A DNA stretch of 64,000 nt from Kineosporia aurantiaca JCM 3230 (GTDB lineage: Bacteria; Actinomycetota; Actinomycetes; Actinomycetales; Kineosporiaceae), in contig JODP01000018.1 in assembly GCA_000719025.1 (NCBI GenBank), forward strand, positions 128,683-192,682, read 5' to 3'. Positions 1 through 8,219 of the stretch are shown one piece after another (position 1 is the first letter of the stretch; every line of letters begins with the position of its first letter). The notes beneath the pieces were generated by a model. That model was not told the DNA's origin. It ran no database searches and worked only from the letters and a program-made list of their open reading frames with translations. The position numbers and the translations under genes were made by a program.

Positions 1-240
1 GACGTTGCGAGGGGTCAGCGCTGTGGCCAGCACTTCGCCGACCCCCAACGCCGATGCCACCCGTAGGACATGCTCCAGCGGAGCGCCCTGGCCGCCCTCG
101 AGCCGATTGATCGTCGCTACCCCGACGCCGGATCGCTCGGAGAGCTCTTCCACGGTTAGTCGCCGAATCCGCCGCCAGGTGGCCAGGTCGGTGCCCAGCC
201 GGCGCATGGCCCGGGGTACCCCGGCGGACGGTCGCGTCAT
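1..240 (-). CDS. XRE-family helix-turn-helix regulator (partial)
   Basis: Read on the minus strand from an ATG at 240, 80 codons are open to the window edge, so the C-terminus is missing. The protein begins MTRPSAGVPRAMRRLG and contains a HipB/XRE helix-turn-helix: LTVEELSERSGV is the first helix pair and VATINRLEGGQ the recognition region, followed by LEHVLRVASALGVG. It is probably a DNA-binding regulator or antitoxin-like protein. It lies downstream of lysA on the same strand, separated by a long hairpin, so it is probably a separate transcript. In many actinomycetes argS-lysA is followed by hom-thrC-thrB; here it is not. Confidence 0.8.
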   Translation of the reverse strand, partial: MTRPSAGVPRAMRRLGTDLATWRRIRRLTVEELSERSGVGVATINRLEGGQGAPLEHVLRVASALGVGEVLATALTPRNV

Positions 241-291
241 CTCGTCATTATTCCGGGCAAAAAGGCGATTGGTCTTGTCGAAAACACAACC

Positions 292-345
292 ACAAATGGG
301 GGACGCCGGTGGGCACCTGGGTGCCCGTACGCGTCCATCATTTGT
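292..345 (-). terminator. Long interrupted hairpin downstream of lysA
   Basis: ACAAATG (292-298) pairs with CATTTGT (339-345), GGACGC (301-306) with GCGTCC (331-336) and GGGCACC (311-317) with GGTGCCC (320-326), with small internal loops between. It sits just past the lysA stop and before the XRE gene, so it is a likely terminator. Part of it is shared with elements at 14.0 and 59.75 kb. Confidence 0.6.
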
Positions 346-352
346 AAGTAAG

Positions 353-1780
353 TCAGCCGACGTCCAGAGCGAGGATGTCCTCTTCCGTCTCCCGACGCAC
401 AATCACCCGGGCTTTTCCGTCCCGCACAGCGAGCACCGGCGGCCTCGGAACGTGGTTGTACTGGCTGGCCATGCTGCGGCAGTAAGCCCCGGTGCCGGGC
501 ACCGCGAGCAGATCGCCGGGCACCAGGTCACCGGGCAGGAACTCGTCCCGGACCACGATGTCACCGCTCTCGCAGTGCTTTCCGACCACCCGGCAGAGCG
601 CCGCCGGAGCGTCGGAACCCCGCGAGGCCAGCGTGCAGGAGTAATCCGCGTCGTACAGCGCGGTGCGGATGTTGTCGCTCATCCCACCGTCCACCGACAC
701 GTAGCGGCGCACTCCCCCGCCGTCCATCGAGACGTCCTTGATAGTGCCGACCCGGTACAGCGTGAAGGTGCTCGGCCCGGCGATCGCGCGCCCCGGCTCG
801 ACCGACACGCGCGGCACCGCGATCTGCAGACCCCGGCACTCCCGGATGACGATGTCGGCCAGCTGGTCGGCCAGCGTCTTCGCCTCGAGCGGGTCATGCT
901 GGCTGGTGTAGGCGATGCCGTAGCCGCCGCCGAGGTCGATCTCGGGCAGGGCCACGCCGTGCTCGTGCTGCACCCAGGCGTGCAGGCCGAGCAATCGGCG
1001 GGCGGCCACCTCGAAGCCCTGGGTGTCGAAGATCTGCGAGCCGATGTGGCTGTGCAGGCCGACCAGCCGCAGCGAGGGCGTGTTCAGGACCTTGACGATC
1101 GCCTCGGCGGCCACCCCGCCGGACAGCGAGAGACCGAACTTCTGGTCCTCGTGGGCGGTCGACACGTACTCGTGGGTGTGGGCCTCGACGCCGACCGTGA
1201 CCCGGACGAACACCGGCTGGACCACGCCGTGCCGGGTGGCCGCCTCGGCGACCCGGTCGATCTCGATCATCGAGTCGATCACGATCCGGCCGATCCCCGC
1301 GGCGACCGCGCGGTCGATCTCGCTCTCCAGCTTGTTGTTGCCGTGCAACGCGATTCGCTCGGGCGGCACGCCGGCCCGGAGCGCCACCGCGAGCTCGCCG
1401 CCGGAACAGGTGTCCAGGAACAGCCCGTCCTCCGCAATCCAGCGGGCGACCGCGGTGCAGAGGAACGCCTTTCCGGCGTAATAGACGTCCGCACCCCCGG
1501 CCCCGGCAAAGGCCTCGGCGAAGGCATCCCGGAAACCCGTTGCCCGGGATCGGAAGTCGGCCTCGTCGAGGACGAAGGCCGGAGTGCCGAACTCGGCCGC
1601 GATCTCGCCGACCGACACCCCACCGACCTTCAGTTCCCCGCCGTCGCCGCGGTGCACACTCTGCGCCCACAGCCCCGGCAGCAGCTCGTTGACCTCGGTC
1701 GGCGGCGTCAGCCAGCCCGGAACCGTCGCCACGCCACCGTGTCCCGGGCTGTGCAGCTCGCCCGCCTCGTGCGTACCCAT
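353..1780 (-). CDS. lysA: Diaminopimelate decarboxylase
   Basis: Decarboxylates meso-diaminopimelate to L-lysine, the last step of lysine synthesis, in the cytoplasm with PLP. The 475-aa protein has the fold III PLP-barrel followed by a beta-domain. The Schiff-base lysine is in YYAGKAF (about residue 104). HSHIGSQI, LGGGYGI and EPGRAIAGP are phosphate- and cofactor-binding motifs, and CESGDIV near residue 400 supplies the catalytic cysteine of the partner subunit. Length is typical for actinobacterial LysA. It starts 23 bases after argS on the same strand, the classic argS-lysA pair, probably one transcript. Confidence 0.96.
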   Translation of the reverse strand: MGTHEAGELHSPGHGGVATVPGWLTPPTEVNELLPGLWAQSVHRGDGGELKVGGVSVGEIAAEFGTPAFVLDEADFRSRATGFRDAFAEAFAGAGGADVYYAGKAFLCTAVARWIAEDGLFLDTCSGGELAVALRAGVPPERIALHGNNKLESEIDRAVAAGIGRIVIDSMIEIDRVAEAATRHGVVQPVFVRVTVGVEAHTHEYVSTAHEDQKFGLSLSGGVAAEAIVKVLNTPSLRLVGLHSHIGSQIFDTQGFEVAARRLLGLHAWVQHEHGVALPEIDLGGGYGIAYTSQHDPLEAKTLADQLADIVIRECRGLQIAVPRVSVEPGRAIAGPSTFTLYRVGTIKDVSMDGGGVRRYVSVDGGMSDNIRTALYDADYSCTLASRGSDAPAALCRVVGKHCESGDIVVRDEFLPGDLVPGDLLAVPGTGAYCRSMASQYNHVPRPPVLAVRDGKARVIVRRETEEDILALDVG

Positions 1781-1803
1781 CTTTCAGTTCCTCGTTCTCG
1801 TCG

Positions 1804-3444
1804 TCACATGTTCTCGGGGGCGCTGACGCCGAGCAGGTTCAGGCCGTTGGCGAGCACCAGCCGGGTGGCCTCGTTCAGCCACAGCCGGGTGCGGTTCACG
1901 TTCTCCACCGGGTCCTCACCCTTGGGGATGACCCGGCAGTTGTCGTACCACTTGTGGTACGCGCCGGCGACGACCTCGAGGTGCCGCGCCACCCGGTGCG
2001 GTTCGCGCAGCTCGGCGGCGGTGGCCACGACCGACGGGAACTGGGCCAGCGTGGCGATCAGCGCGTTCTCGGTCGGGTGGTCCAGCAGGGCCGGCTCGAA
2101 CACCGACAGGTCCACCCCGGCCTGAGGCGCGTTCCGGGCGATCGAGGACAGCCGGGCGTGCGCGTACTGCACGTAGAAGACCGGGTTGTCGTTCGACTTC
2201 TTCTGCAGCACCTCGCCGTCCAGGGTGAGCGGCGAGTCGGCCGGGTACCGGGCCAGGCTGTACCGCACCGCGTCGGCGCCCAGCCAGTCGACCAGGTCCT
2301 TCAGCTCGATGATGTTGCCGGCCCGCTTGCTCAGCCGGGCCCCGCCTACGCTGACCAGCTGCCCGATCAGCACCTCGACGGCCTCTTCCGGGTCGTCCCC
2401 GGCACAGGCCACGATCGCCTTGAGCCGCTGCACGTAGCCGTGGTGGTCGGCGCCGAGCATGAAGATCTTCTTCGGGAAACCCCGGTCCCGCACCGAGAGC
2501 CAGTAGGCCGCGTCGGAGGCGAAGTAGGTCTTCTCGCCGTCCGCCTTGATCAGCACCCGGTCCTTGTCGTCACCGAAGTCGGTGGTCCGCAGCCAGACCG
2601 CGCCGTCCAGGTCGAACACGTGGCCCTGCTCGCGCAGCCGGGCCACCGCCGCCTCCACCGCGCCGGACTCGTGCAGCGTCCGCTCGGAGAACCAGACGTC
2701 GAACTGGACCCCGAAATCGCTCAGCGTCTGCCGGTTCTCGGCGAGCTGCACGGCGTAGCCGACCTCCCGGCAGACCACCAGCGCCTCGTCGTCCGGCAGC
2801 GTGTCCACATCGGGCCGCTGGGCCCGGACCGCGACGGCCAGCTCGGCCACGTACTCGCCCTTGTACCCGCCCTCCGGGACCTCGGTGCCCCGCAGCCGGG
2901 CCAGGATCGAGCCGCCGAACCGGTCCATCTGGGCGCCCGCGTCGTTGACGTAGTACTCCCGGGTCACCTGCGCGCCGCTGGCGATCAGCACCCGGGCCAG
3001 CGCGTCCCCCAGGGCCGCCCACCGGGTGTGCCCGATGTGCAGCGGCCCGGTCGGGTTGGCCGAGACGAACTCCAGGTTCAGCACGGTGCCGGCCAGCTGC
3101 TGGTTGTGCCCGTAGCCGGCACCGGCCTCGACGATCGTCTTCACCAGGCCGGCGGAGGAGGCGGTGTCCAGCACGATGTTCAGGAACCCGGGACCGGCGA
3201 TGTCCACGCTCTTGATCCCGGGCAGGTCGACCAGCCGGGCGGCCAGCAGCTCGGCCACCGCGCGCGGCTTCAGCCCGGCCGGCTTGGCCAGCTGCAGGGC
3301 GATGTTGGTGGACCAGTCACCGTGCTCGCGCTGCCGCGGGCGCTCCACCCGGATCTCGTCGGGGACGCTGACGGTGAGGTCACCGGCAGCGACGGCGGCC
3401 TCCAGGCACGCCCGGATCGCGGTGGACAGTTCGTCGGGAGTCAC
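1804..3444 (-). CDS. argS: Arginyl-tRNA synthetase
   Basis: Charges tRNA-Arg. The 546-aa class I synthetase has the N-terminal Add-1 domain (about 1-100), the HIGH signature as PTGPLHIGHTRW (HIGH at about 136-139), a KMSKS-region equivalent GARLSKRAGNI, and a C-terminal DALR anticodon-binding domain with YAHARLSSI. The start is GTG at 3444; a TACCCT -10 element ends 7 bases before it, so the mRNA is probably leaderless. It is followed by lysA. A tRNA-Arg gene lies about 1 kb away on the other strand. Confidence 0.97.
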   Translation of the reverse strand: MTPDELSTAIRACLEAAVAAGDLTVSVPDEIRVERPRQREHGDWSTNIALQLAKPAGLKPRAVAELLAARLVDLPGIKSVDIAGPGFLNIVLDTASSAGLVKTIVEAGAGYGHNQQLAGTVLNLEFVSANPTGPLHIGHTRWAALGDALARVLIASGAQVTREYYVNDAGAQMDRFGGSILARLRGTEVPEGGYKGEYVAELAVAVRAQRPDVDTLPDDEALVVCREVGYAVQLAENRQTLSDFGVQFDVWFSERTLHESGAVEAAVARLREQGHVFDLDGAVWLRTTDFGDDKDRVLIKADGEKTYFASDAAYWLSVRDRGFPKKIFMLGADHHGYVQRLKAIVACAGDDPEEAVEVLIGQLVSVGGARLSKRAGNIIELKDLVDWLGADAVRYSLARYPADSPLTLDGEVLQKKSNDNPVFYVQYAHARLSSIARNAPQAGVDLSVFEPALLDHPTENALIATLAQFPSVVATAAELREPHRVARHLEVVAGAYHKWYDNCRVIPKGEDPVENVNRTRLWLNEATRLVLANGLNLLGVSAPENM

Positions 3445-3457
3445 ACAGGTCAGGGTA
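3445..3457 (-). promoter_or_regulatory. Leaderless promoter -10 element of argS
   Basis: On the minus strand TACCCT (3457 down to 3452) fits the actinobacterial TANNNT -10 box. Seven bases separate it from the GTG start at 3444, placing the transcription start at or next to the start codon. There is no Shine-Dalgarno sequence. Confidence 0.5.
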
Positions 3458-3635
3458 TCCGCTGGCCGGGGTGCCGGTCGCAGCCATTAACCCCGCCCGG
3501 CCGCCGTCCGGGCCGAAGGTCAACGCCCGGCTTCCGGACGTGGCACCCTGACCCGCAGGCACCGATGTGCGCCGCGTCAAGGACCAGCGGCAAAATACCG
3601 GCCTGCACCACCCGAAACCGTTACCCGGCGATTGG

Positions 3636-3648
3636 TAGGATGACTCAA
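3636..3648 (+). promoter_or_regulatory. Leaderless promoter -10 element of the GntR gene
   Basis: TAGGAT at 3636-3641 is a TANNNT -10 box, with 6 bases between it and the ATG at 3648. No ribosome binding site is present. The partial palindrome ATTG...CAAT (3631-3649) around it could serve as an autoregulatory operator; that is inference. Confidence 0.45.
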
Positions 3649-4397
3649 TGTCAGCCCCGGTGAACGAAGCACCGAGTTCACTCCGCTCGGCCCGGCGGGC
3701 CGGCCTGATCGACCAGGTCATCGAGCAGCTCCGGGTCCAGATCACCTCGGGCGCGTGGGCCGTCGGCGAGCGCATCCCGACCGAGACCGAGCTCTCCCAG
3801 CTCACCGCCACCAGCCGCAACACGGTCCGCGAAGCCGTGCAGTCGCTGGTTCACGCCGGCCTGCTGGAACGCCGCCAGGGCTCGGGCACCTACGTCCTGG
3901 CCGCCAGCGAACTGGCCGGCGCGGTCAGCCGCCGGGTGGCCAACGCCCGCCGCCGCGACGTGCTCGAGGTCCGCCGCACCCTCGAGGTCGGCGCGGCCCG
4001 CCTCGCCGCCTGCCGCCGCACCCCCGCCGACATCGTCCTGCTGCGCGAACTCCACTCCGACCGCCTGGCCGCCCGCGGCGACCTCGACGAACTGGTCGCC
4101 CAGGACGTCCGCCTGCACCGCGCCATCGTCCAGGCCTCCCACAACCCGGTCCTGATCGAGCTCTACGAGAACCTGGTCGAGGCTCTGCAGGAGAACGTCC
4201 GGGTCAACGTCACGGTGATCGCCCCGGAGGACGACGACCACGCCACCCTGGTCGAGGCCGTGATCGCGGGCGACGCCGAGGCGGCCGCCGCCGAGGCCGC
4301 GGGCTTCCTCGACGCCCTCATCGCGGGCAGTGACAAGGAGGACCTCGTGGTCGACCTGACGGCCGACGGCGCACCGCCGCAACGCATTGGCGGTTGA
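3648..4397 (+). CDS. GntR-family regulator, FadR/FCD subfamily
   Basis: A 249-aa one-component regulator. Residues about 15-80 are the winged helix (LIDQVIEQLRVQI, ERIPTETELSQLTATSRNTVREAVQSLVHAGLLERRQGSGTYV in outline), and residues about 100-230 are an all-helical FCD ligand domain with the DVRLHRAIVQASHNP core and further metal- or ligand-binding histidines. FCD regulators usually sense organic acids or amino acids. It is divergent from argS and has a promoter reaching into its start. The next gene is a tRNA, so its targets are not obvious from context. Confidence 0.92.
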   Translation: MSAPVNEAPSSLRSARRAGLIDQVIEQLRVQITSGAWAVGERIPTETELSQLTATSRNTVREAVQSLVHAGLLERRQGSGTYVLAASELAGAVSRRVANARRRDVLEVRRTLEVGAARLAACRRTPADIVLLRELHSDRLAARGDLDELVAQDVRLHRAIVQASHNPVLIELYENLVEALQENVRVNVTVIAPEDDDHATLVEAVIAGDAEAAAAEAAGFLDALIAGSDKEDLVVDLTADGAPPQRIGG

Positions 4398-4430
4398 GGG
4401 CGCGAGACTGCTAATGTCGGTCTCACCCGA

Positions 4431-4505
4431 GCCCCCGTAGCTCAGGGGATAGAGCGTCGCCCTCCGGAGGCGAAAGCGCAGGTTCGAATCCTGCCGGGGG
4501 CACCA
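4431..4505 (+). tRNA. tRNA-Arg (anticodon CCG)
   Basis: A full cloverleaf. Acceptor GCCCCCG (4431-4437) pairs with CGGGGGC ending at 4501, followed by discriminator A and an encoded CCA (4503-4505). The D arm is GCTCAGGGGATAGAGC. The anticodon stem TCGCC/GGCGA flanks the loop CTCCGGA, putting the anticodon CCG at 4464-4466, which reads CGG, a frequent Arg codon in high-GC genomes. The T arm contains GGTTCGAATCC. A TAATGT -10-like element lies at 4412-4417. Confidence 0.96.
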
Positions 4506-4724
4506 CCGCAGGACCAGTCCACAGAGCCGCTGAACAGGAAACCCTGATCGGCGGCTCTCGGCGTTTGTCCGCCCGGCCCCGACTGTCCACGGCTCAAGCT
4601 TCGAATGTGGTTCCCCAAGTAACAGTCTTGGCCCAGGTCGAAGGGGTCGGCCGCCAAAACCCGCAACGTCATCGTTACTCCATCGCCCGCCCACCTTCGT
4701 CCTCGATGAGCCCATACTCGCGAG

Positions 4725-5252
4725 ATGTCCCCCGCCCAAGGCCCGAGGATCGGCCTGGCCCTGGTGATCCTGGCCCTGACCCTGACCTCGTGCGCCCGCC
4801 TCTTCCCCTCGGACCCGGGAGAAGGCGGCTACACCGGAGCGAGCATCGACGATTCCGGCCTGCCGCAGGCCCATATCGTGATGTGCGAGGGAAAGATTGA
4901 CGGGCTGTGGATCAACTTCGAGGATCCCGAAGGTCATTCCGGCCGCGTGGGCAGGTTCACGACATCCCAACCAGTGACGACCGTGGCGACGGTGCCGCTG
5001 GGTGCGCCCGGACGGGGGTGGACAGCCGAACGACCATTGGAGCCCTTGTCGGCGGTGGACACCTACTCCCTGGGCGGCTGGAGCACCGACTACCACTGGA
5101 CGAGCGGCGAAATCGATTTCACCAAGGCCGAACTGGAGCGCCTGGCGCCCGGCCAGATCCTCTGGCAGAGCTACGACATCGAGCATGAGGCGTACGTGAA
5201 GCACACCAGCGATTCGGCCGACTTCGGCGCCCATGCCTGCGACGACCGGTGA
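4725..5252 (+). CDS. Putative lipoprotein
   Basis: 175 aa, no family recognised. The N-terminus has a short positive region, a hydrophobic stretch (GLALVILALTL) and the lipobox LTSC with the lipidated cysteine at about residue 23, so the mature protein should be anchored on the outer face of the membrane. The remainder is acidic and tryptophan-rich, without internal repeats or membrane segments. Function unknown. It is followed closely by an SRPBCC-domain gene on the same strand. Confidence 0.75.
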   Translation: MSPAQGPRIGLALVILALTLTSCARLFPSDPGEGGYTGASIDDSGLPQAHIVMCEGKIDGLWINFEDPEGHSGRVGRFTTSQPVTTVATVPLGAPGRGWTAERPLEPLSAVDTYSLGGWSTDYHWTSGEIDFTKAELERLAPGQILWQSYDIEHEAYVKHTSDSADFGAHACDDR

Positions 5253-5286
5253 GGGGCAGGTTCGGACAGCTGCTGTACTGGTAGCC

Positions 5287-5778
5287 ATGGACACGGCGCT
5301 GAGTGGGGTCAGGCACCACACGTTCACCGTCGCCCGGGAACTCGACGCCCCGGTGGAGACGGTTTACCGGGCCTTCTCGGACGACTCCGTGCGCCGACGC
5401 TGGTTCAAGTTGCCCGGCAGCGACGCTGAATACGAGTTCGACTTCCGGGCCGGTGGCACCGAGCGGGCGTCCTCGAACTTCACCATGCTGGACGGCGCCC
5501 AGGAGCGGGTGGAGAACCGGTCCCACTGGATCGAGATCGTGCCCGACCGGCGGATCGTCCAGGTGTACGAGGCGTTCGTGAGCGAGGTGCGGATCTGGAC
5601 GGCGCTGGTCACCATCGAGCTGTACGCCCTGCCGGGTCAGGGCCGCACGCTGCTGGACTGGACCGAGCAGGTCGCCCTGCTGCAGTACCGCCAGGACGGT
5701 GAGCTGGACATCCGCCACCTGCGGGGAGCCACCGGCCTGCGGCTGAACGGGCTGGCCCTCGCCCTCACCCAGGCCTGA
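5287..5778 (+). CDS. SRPBCC-domain (AHSA1-like) protein
   Basis: About 163 aa from the ATG at 5287, chosen because the fold begins just after it (TFTVARELDAPVETVYRAFSD); upstream in-frame codons overlap the preceding intergenic region. The START/Bet v1-like pattern is visible: an N-terminal beta strand with helices, RRRWFKLPG, then FDFRAGGTE, IVEVVPDRRIVQVYEA-type strands and a C-terminal amphipathic helix ending GLRLNGLALALTQA. Such proteins form a hydrophobic pocket for lipids or aromatic ligands. No specific ligand can be inferred. Confidence 0.85.
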   Translation: MDTALSGVRHHTFTVARELDAPVETVYRAFSDDSVRRRWFKLPGSDAEYEFDFRAGGTERASSNFTMLDGAQERVENRSHWIEIVPDRRIVQVYEAFVSEVRIWTALVTIELYALPGQGRTLLDWTEQVALLQYRQDGELDIRHLRGATGLRLNGLALALTQA

Positions 5779-5817
5779 TCGCGTGCTCAGTGACTCCACC
5801 GCGTTGGTGCGATCATC

Positions 5818-5937
5818 GTGCGCGTGGATGCGGAGGAGATCGCCGAACTGGACCGGCTGAATGCGGCCATGGCCTTGGTGCAGGGCGATCTGGATCGAAC
5901 TCTGCGGGAGAGCGCGCCCCGGTTGCAGGTGATGTAG
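5818..5937 (+). CDS. Small hypothetical protein
   Basis: A 39-codon ORF (GTG at 5818, or 5824) ending TAG at 5937. It encodes a small acidic helix-forming peptide (AEEIAELDRLNAAMALVQ region). It is listed because its stop overlaps the GTG start of the next gene (TAGTG at 5935-5939), an arrangement that suggests translational coupling. No homology recognised. Confidence 0.4.
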   Translation: MRVDAEEIAELDRLNAAMALVQGDLDRTLRESAPRLQVM

Positions 5938-6332
5938 TGCCCGGTGACGAAACGGATCTCGAGCAGTTCGATCGAACTTTTCGGGCTTACGTGGCTGGGG
6001 TGGGCGACGACCCGTGGGGCGCCGGGCAACAGCTCTGGGGATCGACTGACGACGAGGCTCTGTTCGAGGTGGCCGACGGGGCCCAGGACTACCTGGCCGG
6101 ACGTGAACATCTGGTCTGGCCGGTGTGCCCGACGCACGACCGTGGAGTCCACGTCCGCCCGGCCGGCACTGCCCGGGACTGGGTGCATGAGCCGACTGAG
6201 GGTGGTCCACTGCGGCCAGGGCCGCCGGCCTGGTTGTGCAACGGCGGCGAGGGCCACGACCTGGATCTGATCGGCAAACTCGCCCAGTCAGGTCGGCCGG
6301 GCCCCAAGCGCAAGCGTCGCCGAAGGGGTTGA
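5937..6332 (+). CDS. Hypothetical protein with Cys/His cluster
   Basis: 131 aa from GTG 5937, which overlaps the stop of the short ORF upstream. An acidic N-terminal half (DLEQFDRTFRAYVAGVGDDP) is followed by WPVCPTHDRGVHVRPAG and then AWLCNGGEGHDLDLIG. The Cys-x2-His and Cys-x5-His pairs could form a zinc site. It ends in a basic tail, GPKRKRRRRG. I recognise no named family. The ORF is open further upstream, but the GTG gives the compact coupled arrangement. Confidence 0.6.
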   Translation: MPGDETDLEQFDRTFRAYVAGVGDDPWGAGQQLWGSTDDEALFEVADGAQDYLAGREHLVWPVCPTHDRGVHVRPAGTARDWVHEPTEGGPLRPGPPAWLCNGGEGHDLDLIGKLAQSGRPGPKRKRRRRG

Positions 6333-6376
6333 GCAGCGGCGAGTGAGCAGACGGGGGCCGAGCGGGTGACTACTCT

Positions 6377-6574
6377 GTGGCGATGCGGGTGCATTTGGTC
6401 CTGGGCGTGGTCTGGCTGCTCATCGGCCTTGGGCGCCTCATCGGAATGCTGACGGCCACCCGGGATCTGATCGGCTGGGATTGGGCCCTCACCGGGGGGT
6501 TCTTCGCGCTGTCGTTGCTCTACTTCGTCAGTGCGTACGTGAAGGCGAAGAGGCACCGGCGCGTGGTCCCGTGA
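6377..6574 (+). CDS. Small two-helix membrane protein
   Basis: 63-65 aa, starting at GTG 6377 or ATG 6383. Two hydrophobic segments (VHLVLGVVWLLIGLGRLIGM and WALTGGFFALSLLYFVSAYV) are separated by a short polar loop, and the C-terminus is basic (KAKRHRRVVP). Probably an integral membrane protein of unknown function. It ends one base before the convergent gene on the other strand. Confidence 0.6.
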   Translation: MAMRVHLVLGVVWLLIGLGRLIGMLTATRDLIGWDWALTGGFFALSLLYFVSAYVKAKRHRRVVP

Positions 6575-7483
6575 TCATGCTTCAAGCCGGGGGTTCTTCC
6601 TGACGCCCCAGCCCAAAAGCCACAAGCGAAGGGGCAGTGGACGCCTTACGCGCCTGCGCACTGTGGTCAGGAACCCGAGCAGCGGAGCCGCCGAGAACCC
6701 GGCGGCGGTGACGAAGGTGAGGATCACGGGCGACTCCATGCCCTTGAACTCCCAGCCGGCCACTCCGGGCCAGCCGCCGATCCGAAGGTAGGCGACGGCC
6801 ATGAGGAGCAGCACGACTCCGCCACCCACGGTGGCCGCGCCGACCTGCCACGTGCGCAACGACGTCCCTACGACCGCTCCCCCGGCGATCAGGAGTGACC
6901 AACCCGTCGCTACTACCAATTGAGGACGCTCGGGGTTACTCATCATGGGAACCTGGGCGGCCAGGACGGTTCCCGCCACGACCACGAAGAGCGAGCCGCT
7001 CGAGAAGCCGGGCGAAGTCGCTCTATCGAGAAGGACGCCGCCTCGGCGGAGACTCCGCGACGTCCACCAGGTTCCGGTAGCGAGGACTGCGAGCAGGGCG
7101 GCGCCGACCAACAGGTGCCATCCGGGAATGGTGTCCAGGCTGTCGTCCCTGATCAGGGATTCGGAGACCGGTGCGGCGACCAGGGTCATCGGACCGGCGA
7201 CCGCGCCGACCACCACCGCAACCGCCAGGGCCACGCGTCCGTCGATGGTCAGGAAGCTCGCCGTCGCAACGGCGACCATTCCGATCCCGACCATGGACAT
7301 CGTGTGCAGGGTGAGCGAGTACATCTCCTGGTTGCCGGTCAAACCCTCGGACCGCCACCAGACCTGGGCCGCATGCTGAGCCAACCCGGCGATGCCACCC
7401 ACCAAGAGGCCGAGCACGGCCGCCGTGAGCAGCGTGCCCACGGCCACATCGGTTTTCCAGGTGCGCAGAGCGGACGCGTCCAT
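6575..7483 (-). CDS. Multi-pass membrane protein, unknown function
   Basis: About 302 aa from ATG 7483 (MDASALRTWK), preferred over a longer in-frame start at 7558 because the upstream residues are cysteine-rich and not membrane-like. About seven to eight hydrophobic segments are visible, including VGTLLTAAVLGLLVGGIAGL, MVGIGMVAVATASFL, VALAVAVVVGAVAGPMTLV, LLVGAALLAVLATGTWW, SGSLFVVVAGTVLAA and VVLLLMAVAYLRI, with a basic C-terminal tail. No transporter signature is recognised. It is divergent from the membrane gene at 7603. Confidence 0.65.
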   Translation of the reverse strand: MDASALRTWKTDVAVGTLLTAAVLGLLVGGIAGLAQHAAQVWWRSEGLTGNQEMYSLTLHTMSMVGIGMVAVATASFLTIDGRVALAVAVVVGAVAGPMTLVAAPVSESLIRDDSLDTIPGWHLLVGAALLAVLATGTWWTSRSLRRGGVLLDRATSPGFSSGSLFVVVAGTVLAAQVPMMSNPERPQLVVATGWSLLIAGGAVVGTSLRTWQVGAATVGGGVVLLLMAVAYLRIGGWPGVAGWEFKGMESPVILTFVTAAGFSAAPLLGFLTTVRRRVRRPLPLRLWLLGWGVRKNPRLEA

Positions 7484-7602
7484 CCAACCCTGCTCGACCG
7501 AGCAGTCGGCCCGCTGAGAAGCGCCGCAAAGGTTCACACCTTCGCCGTATTGGTGCACCTAAAAGCCAGCGAAATCGTGCGGATTCGCCATACCCTGCCC
7601 GG

Positions 7603-8214
7603 ATGATTGCGTTCCTGGACCGGCGGCGTGTCGCGATACCGGCGACGCTGGCGCTCGTCGTGCTGGGACTGACGATCCTCGGGGACTTCGACCCGGGCGG
7701 CTGGGTGGTGCTTGCCCAGGCCTTTGATCACCAGACCTTCACCAGCGTCCTCATCTGCGTTCTGCTGATCGTGGCCCTGCTCGGGATGCGCAGTACCAAC
7801 TGGTGGCTCAACGTCTCCAAGAACATCTTGGCCGTATCCCTGGCCCTCGCCGTGCCGGTGGTGCTCTGGCTGTCGAGTTTCTTCGCACAGGATCTGCGGG
7901 TTCAGCAGAACCTCGCCGCACCGGACGGCCGCCCCTACCGATTGGTGATCGCTCAGGGGCACGACCTGATGGATCCGGTCTCGACCCTCACGATCCGTAC
8001 CGGGAAAGGGATCCACGCCCGGGAGTGGCCGTTCGGCTGCCTGGATGGCGAGGGTGCTTACGACGGCCTGCGTTCCGCGGTCTGGAACGGTCCGGCCGAG
8101 GTTGTGGTGACGATCGGGGACGATGACGCCCGGCGGCGCGTGGTCGTCCCCATCAATACCAGGACCGGCCGGCCGTCCGGATCGGCCAATGCCGGTAGCG
8201 GCTGCGACGACTGA
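7603..8214 (+). CDS. Membrane protein with soluble C-terminal domain
   Basis: 203 aa. Three hydrophobic segments in the N-terminal half (ATLALVVLGLTIL, SVLICVLLIVALLGM, ILAVSLALAVPVVLWLSSFF) are followed by an approximately 100-residue polar domain, probably extracytoplasmic, with two cysteines (FGCLDG and SGCDD) that could form a disulfide. Function unknown. It ends just before the convergent DeoR gene. Confidence 0.6.
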   Translation: MIAFLDRRRVAIPATLALVVLGLTILGDFDPGGWVVLAQAFDHQTFTSVLICVLLIVALLGMRSTNWWLNVSKNILAVSLALAVPVVLWLSSFFAQDLRVQQNLAAPDGRPYRLVIAQGHDLMDPVSTLTIRTGKGIHAREWPFGCLDGEGAYDGLRSAVWNGPAEVVVTIGDDDARRRVVVPINTRTGRPSGSANAGSGCDD

Positions 8215-8219
8215 GAGCG

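Noticed and set aside
5..2125. Long plus-strand frame opposite the XRE gene, lysA and argS
   Set aside because: High-GC antisense shadow; lysA and argS on the other strand have full motifs and normal lengths.
4431..4672. Minus-strand peptide reading PRQDSNLRFRL-RRATLYPLSY
   Set aside because: This is the translation of the antisense of the tRNA-Arg gene, a well-known spurious protein; the cloverleaf explains the sequence.
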